A stretch of 64,000 bases of DNA from NCBI GenBank assembly GCA_902519695.1, contig CABYKN010000002.1:38967-102966 (forward strand), read 5' to 3'. Of the stretch, positions 33,362 to 42,875 are shown in pieces (within the stretch, counting starts at the first letter, position 1; each line of letters starts with the position of its first letter). The notes under the pieces are model-generated. The model worked only from the letters and a program-made list of their open reading frames with translations. It searched no databases and was not told the DNA's origin. Source of the DNA: an uncultured Pelagibacteraceae bacterium (GTDB lineage Bacteria > Pseudomonadota > Alphaproteobacteria > Pelagibacterales > Pelagibacteraceae). A program made the position numbers and the translations under genes.

Positions 33362-33759
33362 TGAGTAATCTCTTTAATATAGATATTGTAAATCCAGAAC
33401 AATCTTTTCTTTCTAAAGACAATGTATTTGAAGTTTTAATTCCTGCTGTAGAAGGAGAGATTGGTATTCTCAAAGACCATATTCCAATTATCTCTTTTTT
33501 AAAACCAGGTATAATTAGAGTATTCTCTGAGTCTGAGGAACAAAGTTTCTATGTTGAAGATGGTATTGTCGAATTTAAAGATAATACGTTATCTGTATTA
33601 ACTAGCTCAATTTTTGATTTAAAAGATGCTGATAAAAATTTTGTATCTGAGTCGATAAGCAGCGCTGAAGCAGAATTATCAAAAGATAATATCGATGATC
33701 AAAAAAGATTTCTTTTAAATCACAAAGTCGAAGTTCTAAAATCTATAAGTATTAATTAA
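33361..33759 (+). CDS. atpC: ATP synthase F1 subunit epsilon
   Basis: Small rotor subunit at the base of gamma. Recognisable from the N-terminal beta-sandwich pattern (VEGEIGILKDHIPIISFLKPG) and a position directly after atpD. 132 residues. Its last 8 bases overlap the end of the convergent rppH, so the two operons end tail to tail with no room for a separate bidirectional terminator. Confidence 0.94.
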
Positions 33760-34228
33760 CTACTTTTTCTAGTTCTTTTTGAATTTCTTGGTAAACATGA
33801 AGTTTAAAATCTACAACTTTAGTTGTTAAATCTTTAATATCTATCCATTTCCAATCTAAAAATTCAGGATGTTTAGTTTTAATGTTAATTTCATTTTCCT
33901 CTCCATTAAACTTTACAATAAACCACTTTTGCTTTTGGCCTTTATATTTTCCCTTCCAAATAATTCCTAAGAGGCGATCAGGAAGATCATAAGTTGTGTA
34001 TTTGCTTATTTCTTTAACTAGTTCTACTGACTTTATGCTTGTTTCTTCTTTAAGTTCCCTCAACGCTGCATCAAAATAATTTTCACCTTCATCTATACCA
34101 CCTTGAGGCATCTGCCAAAAATCAGCAGGATTATCAATTCTTTTTGCTACAAATATCTTATTCTCTTTATTTAAGACTGCGATACCAACACCATCTCTTA
34201 ATGGAAGTTTTTGAAATTTTTCTTTCAT
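33752..34228 (-). CDS. rppH: RNA pyrophosphohydrolase (Nudix)
   Basis: Removes pyrophosphate from the 5' end of triphosphorylated mRNA to trigger decay. It has the RppH-type start RDGVGIAVLNKENKIFVAKR, the WQMPQGGIDEGE block, and the Nudix box GGIDEGENYFDAALRELKEET. After REL-KEE the usual glycine is replaced by serine (EETSI). 158 residues. It is the last gene of the obgE-to-rppH minus-strand run, a familiar alphaproteobacterial order. Confidence 0.92.
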   Translation of the reverse strand: MKEKFQKLPLRDGVGIAVLNKENKIFVAKRIDNPADFWQMPQGGIDEGENYFDAALRELKEETSIKSVELVKEISKYTTYDLPDRLLGIIWKGKYKGQKQKWFIVKFNGEENEINIKTKHPEFLDWKWIDIKDLTTKVVDFKLHVYQEIQKELEKVVN

Positions 34229-34230
34229 TC

Positions 34231-35364
34231 TTAACCATTTAATAATTTAAGAGCAAATTCCAACTGGTTATCAGTATCTGTATTTATTCTAAATTCATCT
34301 GAGTCTTCAGCAATAACTATATCTGGATTTACACCTACTCTTGAAATCGATTTACCTGATGGGAGAAAGTATTTAGAAACAGTAAGTCTTATGGCACCTT
34401 CATTTTCTAAAGGAATAATTGACTGGACTGACCCTTTTCCATATGTACTCTCTCCTACTAATATCGCTCTTTTGTGATCTTGTAGTGCTCCTGCAACAAT
34501 TTCAGATGCTGATGCAGACCCATAATTAATCAAAATAACTATTGTTTCTCCATCAATAATATCTCCTTTTTTTGCAAACCATTTTCTATTTTCATACTTT
34601 CTTTTACTTTTTGTTGAAACTATTTCTCCATTTTCTAAAAAATAATCTGAAATTTTTATTGCTTGAGATAACAGTCCACCAGGATTATTTCTTAAATCTA
34701 ATATGTAATTTTTAATTTTCTTATTTTTCTTAAATTCTTTGATTTTATTTTTTATTTGTTTACTACTATTCTCATTGAATGATGTTAATCTTATATAAGC
34801 TGTTTGATCATCTTTAATTTCTGACTTTACAGATGCAACTTGTATAATTTCTCTTGTAATTGTAAATATAAGTGCTTTTCTTTCTCCCCTTCTTCTAACA
34901 GTAATTTCGATATCAGATCCAACTGGGCCTCTCATTAATTCTACAGCCTCAGAAAGAGTTTTTCCTTGAACTTGAACATCATCGATTTTAACAATGTAAT
35001 CTCCAGCTTTAACACCAACCTCCTCAGCTGGTGAGTTATCAATTGGAGAAATTACTTTTACGACACCAGCCTCCATACTGACTTCAATTCCCAATCCTCC
35101 AAATTCTCCGCTAGTCTCAGTTTGCATGTTTTTAAACGAGTCTGGTGACATGTATGCTGAATAGGGATCCAAAGATTGCAAAACGCCGTTTATAGCAGCA
35201 TCCATTGCTTCACTCTGATTTACTTCATCAACATATTCTTTATTAATTTTATCTAAGACTTCACTGAATAAATCAATTTTTTTGTAAATATCGTTTTCAT
35301 TACTCAAAATTGGATTTGTAAATATGAAAAAAAATAAAGAACTTATTAAGTATACTTTTTTCAT
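34231..35364 (-). CDS. ctpA: C-terminal processing peptidase, S41 family
   Basis: A periplasmic serine protease that trims proteins with hydrophobic C-termini and may regulate peptidoglycan hydrolases. It begins with a signal peptide (MKKVYLISSLFFFIFTNPILS). A PDZ domain lies around 88-160, and the S41 catalytic region has GSASASEIVAGAL (282-294) and the general-base lysine Lys310 in TYGKGSVQ. 377 residues. Its start overlaps the rsfS stop by 4 bases. In many relatives rlmH and an EnvC-like peptidase lie in this slot; here both are absent. Confidence 0.94.
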   Translation of the reverse strand: MKKVYLISSLFFFIFTNPILSNENDIYKKIDLFSEVLDKINKEYVDEVNQSEAMDAAINGVLQSLDPYSAYMSPDSFKNMQTETSGEFGGLGIEVSMEAGVVKVISPIDNSPAEEVGVKAGDYIVKIDDVQVQGKTLSEAVELMRGPVGSDIEITVRRRGERKALIFTITREIIQVASVKSEIKDDQTAYIRLTSFNENSSKQIKNKIKEFKKNKKIKNYILDLRNNPGGLLSQAIKISDYFLENGEIVSTKSKRKYENRKWFAKKGDIIDGETIVILINYGSASASEIVAGALQDHKRAILVGESTYGKGSVQSIIPLENEGAIRLTVSKYFLPSGKSISRVGVNPDIVIAEDSDEFRINTDTDNQLEFALKLLNG

Positions 35365-35711
35365 ATGATCAGCTTTTCTTTAGGAATTAATTCTGACCAC
35401 ATTTTTTCTAATTCGTAAAATTTTCTTTTTTCAGGATTAAAAATATGAACTATTAAGTCTATTCCATCTACAAGCTTCCAATCATTGCTATCTTTTCCTT
35501 CAATCTTACAATTATTTACACCATTAATTTTTAATTTTTCAAAAACTTGTTCAGATAATGCTTGAATATGTCTTGATGATGTACCACTAGCTATAATCAT
35601 GAAGTCCGCAACTGATGATTTTCCATCGAGATCTATTGAAACTATGTCTAAGGCTTTATTAATATCAAGCGTTTTGATTATTTCATCTTTAAGAGCTGAT
35701 ATTTTTTCCAT
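35361..35711 (-). CDS. rsfS: Ribosomal silencing factor RsfS
   Basis: Binds L14 on the large subunit and blocks 30S joining when nutrients are short. It shows the family pattern SVADFMIIASGTSSRHIQAL and the C-terminal DWKLVDGIDLIVHIFNPEKRKFYELEKMW region. 116 residues, usual length. It lies between nadD and ctpA, overlapping ctpA by 4 bases. Confidence 0.94.
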   Translation of the reverse strand: MEKISALKDEIIKTLDINKALDIVSIDLDGKSSVADFMIIASGTSSRHIQALSEQVFEKLKINGVNNCKIEGKDSNDWKLVDGIDLIVHIFNPEKRKFYELEKMWSELIPKEKLII

Positions 35712-35730
35712 TAATTATATAAAAAGAGTA

Positions 35731-36273
35731 TCAAATTTTTCTTAATTGAGAAGATGAAATATTGACTTTATTAAACTTTATAAATTCAACTGCTTTTTTA
35801 TTATATTTCTTAAATGATTTAGATCTAAAAGCCTTTGATTTGTATCCATTTCGATCAAATACCAATATTTTGCACATTTTAGTTATTGAATTGTACCCTT
35901 TCCACTTATGAAAATTTATTAGGTTATCGGCCCCCATTAAAAAAAATATTTCTGAATGTTTAAATTTTTTTTTTAAATATTTAATTAAATCTACTGTACG
36001 ATTAGATTTTATTATTTCTTCAAAACATTTAACTTTTATAAATTTATTATTTTTATTAATTTTTTTTGCATAAGCTGTTCTTTTATATAGATCATTTGGA
36101 TTATTTTTTTTAAATGGATTTTGTTTTGTTATAGCCCATATAACTTGGCTCAAATCATAATTTTTTTTTGCTAACTTAGAAATTCTTACATGACCAATAT
36201 GCGCTGGATCAAACGATCCACCGAGTACACCAATCTTTTTATTTTCTAATTTGCCCTGTACCATAAACTTCAT
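35731..36273 (-). CDS. nadD: Nicotinate-nucleotide adenylyltransferase
   Basis: Adenylates nicotinate mononucleotide in NAD synthesis. It has the nucleotidyltransferase signature IGVLGGSFDPAHIGHVRIS and the C-terminal VNISSSQLRKI equivalent of the ISSTxIR motif, where the protein ends (180 residues). The start is uncertain: ATG 36273 and ATG 36264 both overlap the proA end, and neither has a clear Shine-Dalgarno. Coupling to proA is likely either way. Confidence 0.92.
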   Translation of the reverse strand: MKFMVQGKLENKKIGVLGGSFDPAHIGHVRISKLAKKNYDLSQVIWAITKQNPFKKNNPNDLYKRTAYAKKINKNNKFIKVKCFEEIIKSNRTVDLIKYLKKKFKHSEIFFLMGADNLINFHKWKGYNSITKMCKILVFDRNGYKSKAFRSKSFKKYNKKAVEFIKFNKVNISSSQLRKI

Positions 36274-37486
36274 ATTTATAACTTACTAACTGATTTAGAC
36301 CGACAGGACCTCTTGGTGGCAAGGTGTTTGTTGAAATTCCAACCTCTCCACCAAAACCAAATTCTCCTCCATCAGCAAATTGTGTTGATGAATTTTGAAT
36401 AGCAATCGAGCTTTTTACATTCTTAATAAAAAATTTTGCTGTATTTTTGTTTTTGGTTACTATTGCATCTGTATGCATCGTTCCATATTTATTGATATGG
36501 GCAACTGCTTCTTTGACATCATTCACTAATTTAACCGAAATAATCGGTGAAAGATGTTCTTTTGACCAAGTATTATTATTTGCAGGATATGTTTTGCCTT
36601 TAAATAATTTACTTATTTTTCTATCAGCTAAAATTTTACAACCACTTTCAGTTAGTGAATTTAAAATTAAATTTACTGATTTTGATTTACTTTTATGTAT
36701 TAAGAGAGTTTCAGTTGCACCACATATACTAGTATTTCTCAACTTAGCATTTAATACTATTTTGTTTGCCATATTATCTTCTGCCTCTTTATCAATATAT
36801 GTATGACAAATTCCTTCCAAATGACCAATAACTGGTACCTTTGAAAGTTGTTTAACTTTTTTTACTAAATTTTTTCCGCCTCGTGGTATTATAACATCAA
36901 TGGAGTTTTCCATTTTTGATAATAAATAATCGACGAGTTTTCTACTTTTATTGTTTATAAACTGGACGTAATTTTCGTTTACTTTATTTTTTTTTAGAGC
37001 TTTTCTAAATAAACTTACTAAAATTTTATTACTATTGTAGGCTTCGGAACCACCTCTTAATATAACAGCATTTCCAGATTTAAAACATAGTGCTGATACA
37101 TCCGAAGTAACATTGGGTCTACTTTCAAATATTACACCTATAACTCCTATTGGTATTGTAACTCTTCTAATTTCAAGTCCATTTGGCCTTTTCCATTTGG
37201 AAGTTACTTGATCTATAGGATCTTTAAAAGAAGTAATAGTTTTAACAGAGTCAATTATACTTTTTAATTTATTATTACTAAGAGTGAGTCTTTGAATTAA
37301 GTTTTCTTTTAATTTTTTTCCTCTTGCATAAAAAATATCTTTCTTATTTTCGCTAATAATTTTATTCTTATTAATCTCAATTAATTTTACAAAATCTTTT
37401 AAAACTTTATTCTTTTTTTTTGGACTAATACTTGAATTCAAAGCTTTTCTAGAATTCAATCCAATTTTTTTAAGTAGTTTACTCAT
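36239..37486 (-). CDS. proA: Gamma-glutamyl phosphate reductase
   Basis: NADPH-dependent second step of proline synthesis from glutamate. An aldehyde-dehydrogenase-fold enzyme with IGVIFESRPNVTSDVSALCFKSGNA, RGGSEAYNSN and the catalytic cysteine in NTSICGATETLL. The C-terminal GGEFGFGGEVGISTNTLPPRGP block is typical. 415 residues. Its ATG overlaps the proB stop by one base; proB supplies its substrate. Confidence 0.96.
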   Translation of the reverse strand: MSKLLKKIGLNSRKALNSSISPKKKNKVLKDFVKLIEINKNKIISENKKDIFYARGKKLKENLIQRLTLSNNKLKSIIDSVKTITSFKDPIDQVTSKWKRPNGLEIRRVTIPIGVIGVIFESRPNVTSDVSALCFKSGNAVILRGGSEAYNSNKILVSLFRKALKKNKVNENYVQFINNKSRKLVDYLLSKMENSIDVIIPRGGKNLVKKVKQLSKVPVIGHLEGICHTYIDKEAEDNMANKIVLNAKLRNTSICGATETLLIHKSKSKSVNLILNSLTESGCKILADRKISKLFKGKTYPANNNTWSKEHLSPIISVKLVNDVKEAVAHINKYGTMHTDAIVTKNKNTAKFFIKNVKSSIAIQNSSTQFADGGEFGFGGEVGISTNTLPPRGPVGLNQLVSYKYEVYGTGQIRK

Positions 37487-38592
37487 TAAATTTTAACCAT
37501 ATCATCTTTATGTATAACTTCAGACTTTGTAACATACCCTAAAAGATTACTAATTTTGTTAGAATGTTCTCCTTTTATTTTGGATATCTCATCAGATGTA
37601 AAACTGCTCAACCCTCTAGCAAATTCTTTGTTATTTTTATCTAAAATTCTAACATGATCACCTTTAACAAATTTTCCTGAAACTTTTCTAATACCTGCAG
37701 CTAATAAACTTTTTCCATTTTTTAAAGCATTTAAAGCGCCATCATCTATAATAATTTCTCCTTTTGGAGATATAGAGCTAATTATCCATTTTTTTCTTGC
37801 ATCTAATTTAGATACTTTTGGCAAAAACCATGTCCCAGAATTATGTTCTAGTATACTTTTAATTGGTCTTTTAATTAAACCATTTGCAATAGCCATATAG
37901 CAACCCGAGACTTGACATACTTTTGCAGCATCAATTTTCGTTTTCATTCCACCAGTACCATACTCACTTGTGCTTTTACTTGAAAAATTTTCAATTTTAG
38001 AATCAATATTTTTTATTTCTTCAATCAATTTAGCATTTTTATGAATTTTTGGGTTTTTAGAATACAATCCATCAACATCAGACAATAATATTAAGCAATC
38101 TGCGCCTGATATTTGTGCAACTCTTGATGCTAATCTGTCATTATCTCCGTATTTTATTTCAGAAGTTGCAATACTATCATTTTCATTAACGACAGGTACA
38201 AAATTAAGCTCAAATAAGTTTTCGAAAGTTCTTTTAGCATTTATAGCTCTTCTTCTTTGTTCAGTATCTTCTAAAGTAATTAGAATTTGAGAAATATTTA
38301 TTTTATTTGAGCCAAATGTCTTTTTAAAAAGATTCATTAATTCTATTTGTCCAATTGATGCAACAGCTTGACTTTTATCAAGCTTTAAAGTTTTTTTATT
38401 TAATTGTAATTTTTTACACCCTAAAGCAATTGCTCCAGAACTAACTATAACAACGTTCTTTTTAAGTTTTTGTAACTCTTTAATGTCTTTAGCAAATTCC
38501 AAAAGCCATTTTTCTCTAATAATTTTATTGTCATTTATTAATAAAGATGAACCTATTTTTATTACTACAGTTTTGGAGTCCTTAAGATACAT
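37486..38592 (-). CDS. proB: Glutamate 5-kinase
   Basis: Phosphorylates glutamate, the first and usually proline-inhibited step of proline synthesis. An amino acid kinase domain (VVIKIGSSLLIN, VIVSSGAIALGCKKL, PVVNENDSIATSEIKYGDNDRLA) is followed by a C-terminal PUA domain from about 275 (GEIIIDDGALNALKNGKSLLAAGI). 368 residues. It overlaps obgE by 11 bases and proA by one. Confidence 0.96.
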   Translation of the reverse strand: MYLKDSKTVVIKIGSSLLINDNKIIREKWLLEFAKDIKELQKLKKNVVIVSSGAIALGCKKLQLNKKTLKLDKSQAVASIGQIELMNLFKKTFGSNKINISQILITLEDTEQRRRAINAKRTFENLFELNFVPVVNENDSIATSEIKYGDNDRLASRVAQISGADCLILLSDVDGLYSKNPKIHKNAKLIEEIKNIDSKIENFSSKSTSEYGTGGMKTKIDAAKVCQVSGCYMAIANGLIKRPIKSILEHNSGTWFLPKVSKLDARKKWIISSISPKGEIIIDDGALNALKNGKSLLAAGIRKVSGKFVKGDHVRILDKNNKEFARGLSSFTSDEISKIKGEHSNKISNLLGYVTKSEVIHKDDMVKI

Positions 38593-39565
38593 AGTTTACC
38601 AACTTTGACTTTATATCTGATACTGATTTTTTATCCATTGTTGACATTAAAAAGATATTTTTTTTTAATTTATTCTTGAGTTTTTTTATCTTCTCTTTTT
38701 TTTCCTCTTCATCAATTAAGTCAGTTTTATTTAAAACTACTATTTCTTTTTTTTTAACTAAATCTTTACTGTATTTTGATAATTCTTTTCTGACTTGATT
38801 GTAAGAAATAAATAAATCATCTTCAGTTATATCTATTAAATGCAGCAAAGTTTTGCACCTTTCTATATGTTTTAAAAACTTAATTCCAAGACCAGTTCCG
38901 GTATGAGCACCCTCAATTAAACCTGGTATATCTGCTAAAGTAACTTCTTTGTCATCATAACTAGCAACACCAAGATTTGGATTAATTGTAGTAAATTTAT
39001 AGTTTGCTATTTTTGGATTTGCACTCGTCATTGATGCAAGCAAGCTGGATTTCCCAGCATTGGGCAATCCTATGATACCGATATCAGCAATTGTTTTTAA
39101 TTGAAGCCAAATCCAAAATTCCTCTCCTTGACCCCCTTTTGTAAATTTCTTTGGGGCTCTATTGGTTGAGGACTTAAATCTTGTATTTCCAAATCCTCCT
39201 TTACCTCCGCTTGCTACTAAAAATTCCTCTTTCTGACTTTTAAAATCATAAATAAGTGTTTTATTATCTTCTTCAAATACTTGTGTTCCTAAAGGTACTT
39301 TTAAATATAAATCTTCACCACCTTTCCCAGTTTTGTTTTTTCCGCTGCCATCCTTTCCTTTTTCAGCTTTGAAGTGTTGTTGATACCTGTAATCAATCAA
39401 AGTATTAAGATTTCTTTCACTAATAAGAATTACAGATCCTCCTTTCCCTCCATCGCCGCCATCAGGGCCACCAAACTCGACAAATTTTTCCCTACGAAAA
39501 CTTGGAGATCCTGACCCTCCGTTGCCAGCTTTTACATATATCTTAACTTGATCTAGAAATTTCAT
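38582..39565 (-). CDS. obgE: GTPase ObgE/CgtA
   Basis: A GTPase acting in 50S assembly and stress signalling. The glycine-rich Obg fold covers residues 1-158 (VKAGNGGSGSPSFRREKF, GGPDGGDGGKGGSV). The G domain has G1 GLPNAGKSS (166-174), DIPGLIEGAHTGTGLG and the NKTD guanine motif. The C-terminal OCT domain of some homologues is absent. 327 residues. It follows rpmA and rplU, the usual order. Confidence 0.96.
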   Translation of the reverse strand: MKFLDQVKIYVKAGNGGSGSPSFRREKFVEFGGPDGGDGGKGGSVILISERNLNTLIDYRYQQHFKAEKGKDGSGKNKTGKGGEDLYLKVPLGTQVFEEDNKTLIYDFKSQKEEFLVASGGKGGFGNTRFKSSTNRAPKKFTKGGQGEEFWIWLQLKTIADIGIIGLPNAGKSSLLASMTSANPKIANYKFTTINPNLGVASYDDKEVTLADIPGLIEGAHTGTGLGIKFLKHIERCKTLLHLIDITEDDLFISYNQVRKELSKYSKDLVKKKEIVVLNKTDLIDEEEKKEKIKKLKNKLKKNIFLMSTMDKKSVSDIKSKLVNYVS

Positions 39566-39592
39566 ATAACAACTATGTGAGTGTTGTATCTA

Positions 39593-39847
39593 TTAATTGG
39601 GCTTTACAGAAACGTAAGTTCTATCAGATTTTGATTTCTTAAACTCTACTTTACCTTTAACAACTGAAAATATCGAATGGTCTTTACCCATGCCAACATT
39701 TTCTCCAGGAAATATTTTAGTTCCCCTTTGTCTTACAATAATGTTGCCAGGCATAACCATCTCGCCACCATATTTTTTCACACCAAGTCTACGACCTGCA
39801 CTATCTCTTCCGTTTCTTGACGATCCACCTGCTTTTTTCGTTGCCAT
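39593..39847 (-). CDS. rpmA: 50S ribosomal protein L27
   Basis: L27 reaches into the peptidyl transferase centre. The N-terminus [18 protein letters not shown] and the [20 protein letters not shown] block are diagnostic. 84 residues, normal. It lies 10 bases after rplU and 27 bases before obgE. Confidence 0.97.
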   Translation of the reverse strand: MATKKAGGSSRNGRDSAGRRLGVKKYGGEMVMPGNIIVRQRGTKIFPGENVGMGKDHSIFSVVKGKVEFKKSKSDRTYVSVKPN

Positions 39848-39857
39848 AAATTACTTT

Positions 39858-40259
39858 TTATTTAGCTGCTTCCTCAGTTTCAACTGTTTTTTTTGATGAT
39901 ATTTCTTTTCTTTTTTCTGCTTCAGAAATAACTTTACCATCTTTTGAATAGATTTTACTTATTCTTACCATTGTAAATTTTTGTCTATGACCATTTTTTC
40001 TTCTTGAATTTTGCCTTCTCCTTTTTTTAAAAATAAGAACTGTTCTATTTTTTCCATTTTTTATTAATTCAGCTTCAACTTTAGCTCCACTAATTGTCGG
40101 CTCTCCTAACTCTAAATTTTTATCATCTCCGTAAGCTAGTATTTCATTAAACTCTATTTTTGAATTTTCTTTTGAATCTTCGAGCTTTTCAACTTTGAGA
40201 ATCTCTCCAGCTTTCACTTTATACTGTTTACCACCTGTTTGAATTACCGCGAATGACAT
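39858..40259 (-). CDS. rplU: 50S ribosomal protein L21
   Basis: An early-assembly large-subunit protein. It starts MSFAVIQTGGKQYKVKAGEI, and the KKRRRQNSRRKNGHRQKFT segment is typical. The C-terminus (SEAEKRKEISSKKTVETEEAAK, about 112-133) adds a short charged tail, again longer than many homologues. 133 residues. It heads the minus-strand run, with a clear promoter just upstream. Confidence 0.96.
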   Translation of the reverse strand: MSFAVIQTGGKQYKVKAGEILKVEKLEDSKENSKIEFNEILAYGDDKNLELGEPTISGAKVEAELIKNGKNRTVLIFKKRRRQNSRRKNGHRQKFTMVRISKIYSKDGKVISEAEKRKEISSKKTVETEEAAK

Positions 40260-40285
40260 AGTTAGCCCTAATTTTTATAGTCAGC

Positions 40286-40313
40286 AATATAGTCTGGGTT
40301 GCATCATAGTCAA
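40286..40313 (-). promoter_or_regulatory. Sigma-70-type promoter for rplU-rpmA-obgE
   Basis: On the minus strand TTGACT (40313-40308) and TATATT (40291-40286) are separated by 16 bases. Transcription would start near 40279, giving a leader of about 20 bases. This is one of the best consensus matches in the window and sits where the rplU operon needs a promoter. Confidence 0.7.
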
Positions 40314-40323
40314 GGTTAATAAC

Positions 40324-41043
40324 TTAGAAATTATCCTTTAAATCCCTCAATTTTTTGAAATTTTCGAGATCGTTTGACTTAAGAAAAATGTTACAATTAA
40401 GTTCCTCACCAATCGTTGATGGCATACTAGTTTTACCTTGTTTAATTTTTTCTTTAATTTCTCTAATTTTGTTTAGTAATTCATTGTTATTGGAATCTTG
40501 TGATAAACAAAATTCAGAATTCTTTAAAGTATATTCATGTCCACAATAAATTTTTGTATCTTTATCTAAATTTTTTAAAACTTGTAGTGAATTGTACATT
40601 TGCTCATAACTCCCTTCAAAAATTCTTCCACATCCCATAGAGAATAAAGTATCTCCTGTAAAAATTAACTTATTTTTAAAAAAATGAAAACAGATATGAC
40701 CTATTGTATGGCCAGGGACATGATATATTTTTGCTTCAAAAATATCCTTCTTCCAAATTTCACCATCATTTAAGCAAATATCAATTTGAGGAATTCTATT
40801 TTTATCTCCAATATAACCTATTACTTCTGCGTTAAATTTTTTTTTTAATTCTTCATTCCCGCCAACATGGTCATGATGGTGATGTGTATTTAATATATAT
40901 TTTAAATTTAATTTATTTTTCTGTAAATAATTTATAATTGGATCTGCTTCACCAGGATCAACAACACAACAATTTCTGTTAGCTTCATTAATTAAAATGT
41001 AAGAAAAATTATCTTCCAGACACTTAATAATTTCTACTTTCAT
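40324..41043 (-). CDS. gloB: Hydroxyacylglutathione hydrolase (glyoxalase II)
   Basis: Hydrolyses S-lactoylglutathione to lactate and glutathione in methylglyoxal detoxification. The metallo-beta-lactamase metal motif is THHHHDHVGG (53-62), with further ligands in VPGHTIGHICF and GDTLFSMGCGR. The C-terminal CGHEYTLKN is the glyoxalase II hallmark. 239 residues. Its ATG directly follows the metW stop, so it lies downstream of metX-metW. Confidence 0.93.
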   Translation of the reverse strand: MKVEIIKCLEDNFSYILINEANRNCCVVDPGEADPIINYLQKNKLNLKYILNTHHHHDHVGGNEELKKKFNAEVIGYIGDKNRIPQIDICLNDGEIWKKDIFEAKIYHVPGHTIGHICFHFFKNKLIFTGDTLFSMGCGRIFEGSYEQMYNSLQVLKNLDKDTKIYCGHEYTLKNSEFCLSQDSNNNELLNKIREIKEKIKQGKTSMPSTIGEELNCNIFLKSNDLENFKKLRDLKDNF

Positions 41044-41640
41044 TTAACTTTCTATTAAAAATATACCTAAATGAGAGTCAAGATTTTTATAATTTAAATT
41101 TGATTTATTTATTTCTGAAATTCGACTTTTTTTTAAAGCGATAGACTTAAATATTTTAATATTCTTACTACTACAAAAATTATAAAAATCTTTAATTGTG
41201 CACATATGTAAATTTGGTGTATTGTACCATTCATGAGGTAAATTTTCTGTTACAGGCATTGTGCCTTTAAACAATAATTGTAGTCTAACTCTCCAGTAAC
41301 CAAAATTAGGTATAGTAACAATTACTTTTTTTCCTACTTTTAGTAATTCATTAATTACTAATTCAGGATTAAGAAAAGCTTGTAATGTTTGGCTTAAAAT
41401 AACGTAATCAAAAGACGATTTAGGAAATTGTTTTAAATCGCTTTCAGCATTCCCCTCAATTACAGTTAATCCTTTTGATAAACAATTTTGAACTTTTTCT
41501 TTAGAGATTTCTAGTCCACGAATATCTTTAGTTTTGTTTTCTTGTAAAAATTTCATCAAGTCTCCATTGCCACAACCGACATCTAGAACTCTAGTATTTT
41601 CCTCTATCAAATCAGATATAATGTTAAATTCTTCTTTCAT
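41044..41640 (-). CDS. metW: Methionine biosynthesis protein MetW
   Basis: A SAM-binding methyltransferase-fold protein that accompanies MetX in proteobacteria; in some species it is needed for MetX activity. Motif I is [17 protein letters not shown], followed by [10 protein letters not shown], and the MetW-type [19 protein letters not shown] block is present. 198 residues. It overlaps metX by 17 bases, matching the known pairing. Confidence 0.94.
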   Translation of the reverse strand: MKEEFNIISDLIEENTRVLDVGCGNGDLMKFLQENKTKDIRGLEISKEKVQNCLSKGLTVIEGNAESDLKQFPKSSFDYVILSQTLQAFLNPELVINELLKVGKKVIVTIPNFGYWRVRLQLLFKGTMPVTENLPHEWYNTPNLHMCTIKDFYNFCSSKNIKIFKSIALKKSRISEINKSNLNYKNLDSHLGIFLIES

Positions 41641-42757
41641 TTATAATTTTGTAGGTTGAATTAATATAATCGCCAAGTGTCTTTAGGAAACTTGGAACAT
41701 CGAGCAAAAATGAATCATGTCCCTTATCAGACTCTATTTCTACAAATCCGACATCTGCACCAATAGAATTTAGTGCTATAACTATTTCTCTATTCTCCGA
41801 TGTTGGATACAACCAATCTGATGTAAATGATATTACAAAAAATTTTGTTTTAGTTTCTTTGAATGCATCAGATAAGTTTCCTTTGTACTGTTTGGATAAG
41901 TCAAAATAATCCATTGCACGAGTTATATATAAATAACTATTAGCATCAAATCTATCAACAAACACAGATCCTTGGTATCTAAGATAACTCTCAATTTGAA
42001 AATCTGCCTCAAATCCATATCTTAGGCTATCCCTATCTTGCAATTTTCTTCCAAATTTTTCCTGCAATCCTTTTTCAGAAAGATAAGTAATATGTGCTGC
42101 CATTCTTGCTACCGCTAACCCTTTGTCAGGATTTAATTTGTAATTACTATAAAATCCATTTTCCCACTTACTGTCAGCCATAATTGCCTGTCTTCCTAAT
42201 TCATTAAACGCTATGTTTTGTGCCGAGTGACTAGATGTGCAAGCAATCGGTATTGCAAGTTTTGCTTTATCTGGAAAATTGGCAACAAATTGAAGTACTT
42301 GCATTCCACCCATTGAACCACCTATTACAGCAAAAAGTTTTTCAATTTCTAAATATTTAATTAGCTCATATTGAGCGTTAACCATGTCGTTAATAGTTAT
42401 AATTGGAAAATTAGTTCCTATTTGTTTACCAGTGGACTCATTTATTGTGCTAGGTCCGTAAGATCCCATGCAGCCTCCAATAACGTTTGCACAAATCACA
42501 AAAAATTTATTTGTATCAATTGGCTTATTTTCTCCAACAACATAACTCCACCAACCGTCTTTATTAGTTATTGGGTTTTTTCCAGAAACATATTGATCTC
42601 CAGTCAAAGCATGGAAAACTAATATTGCATTACTTTTTTCACTGTTTAATTCCCCATATGTCTCATATGCTATTGGAAAGTTATTAATTTCCTTACCACA
42701 ATCCAATTTAAGGGGATTTGATATAATTATTTTTTTTGTATCAATATTCTTATTCAT
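41624..42757 (-). CDS. metX: Homoserine O-acyltransferase MetX
   Basis: Acylates homoserine to open the methionine branch. An alpha/beta-hydrolase with catalytic Ser148 in [10 protein letters not shown], Asp in TSDWLYP and His in KGHDSFLLD. The N-terminal [14 protein letters not shown] and [11 protein letters not shown] blocks are typical MetX. 377 residues. Family members may use acetyl-CoA or succinyl-CoA, and sequence reading does not settle which. A SAM-II riboswitch lies about 33 bases upstream of the start, so expression should fall when SAM is abundant. Confidence 0.95.
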   Translation of the reverse strand: MNKNIDTKKIIISNPLKLDCGKEINNFPIAYETYGELNSEKSNAILVFHALTGDQYVSGKNPITNKDGWWSYVVGENKPIDTNKFFVICANVIGGCMGSYGPSTINESTGKQIGTNFPIITINDMVNAQYELIKYLEIEKLFAVIGGSMGGMQVLQFVANFPDKAKLAIPIACTSSHSAQNIAFNELGRQAIMADSKWENGFYSNYKLNPDKGLAVARMAAHITYLSEKGLQEKFGRKLQDRDSLRYGFEADFQIESYLRYQGSVFVDRFDANSYLYITRAMDYFDLSKQYKGNLSDAFKETKTKFFVISFTSDWLYPTSENREIVIALNSIGADVGFVEIESDKGHDSFLLDVPSFLKTLGDYINSTYKIINERRI

Positions 42758-42789
42758 AATAATTGTACTGATTGAATTGTGAGAAAAAA

Positions 42790-42843
42790 AACATTTTAGC
42801 GGTTTTTTTATAGCGCTCGCAATTCAGTATAAATCAGCGCATG
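42790..42843 (-). promoter_or_regulatory. SAM-II riboswitch controlling metX-metW
   Basis: Read on the minus strand, the segment holds GCGCTGATTTA (from 42840), then ATTGCGAGCGCTATAAA and the terminal GCTAAAA (42800-42794). P1 is GCGCT (42840-42836) with AGCGC (42817-42813). The order and spelling match the SAM-II aptamer as I recall it from marine metagenomic metX leaders (GCGCTGATTT, TTGCAAGCGC, GCTAAAA). SAM-II folds as an H-type pseudoknot on binding SAM and hides the ribosome entry site. The location directly upstream of metX is the classic one. Confidence 0.92.
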
Positions 42844-42846
42844 CAG

Positions 42847-42875
42847 CTTTTACTTCAAAGGAATTTATATGTCAA
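42847..42875 (-). promoter_or_regulatory. Promoter for the SAM-II riboswitch / metX
   Basis: A perfect TTGACA (42875-42870) and a weaker TAAAAG (42852-42847) are separated by 17 bases on the minus strand. The predicted start falls near 42840, the first base of riboswitch helix P1, so the transcript would begin with the aptamer. Confidence 0.6.
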
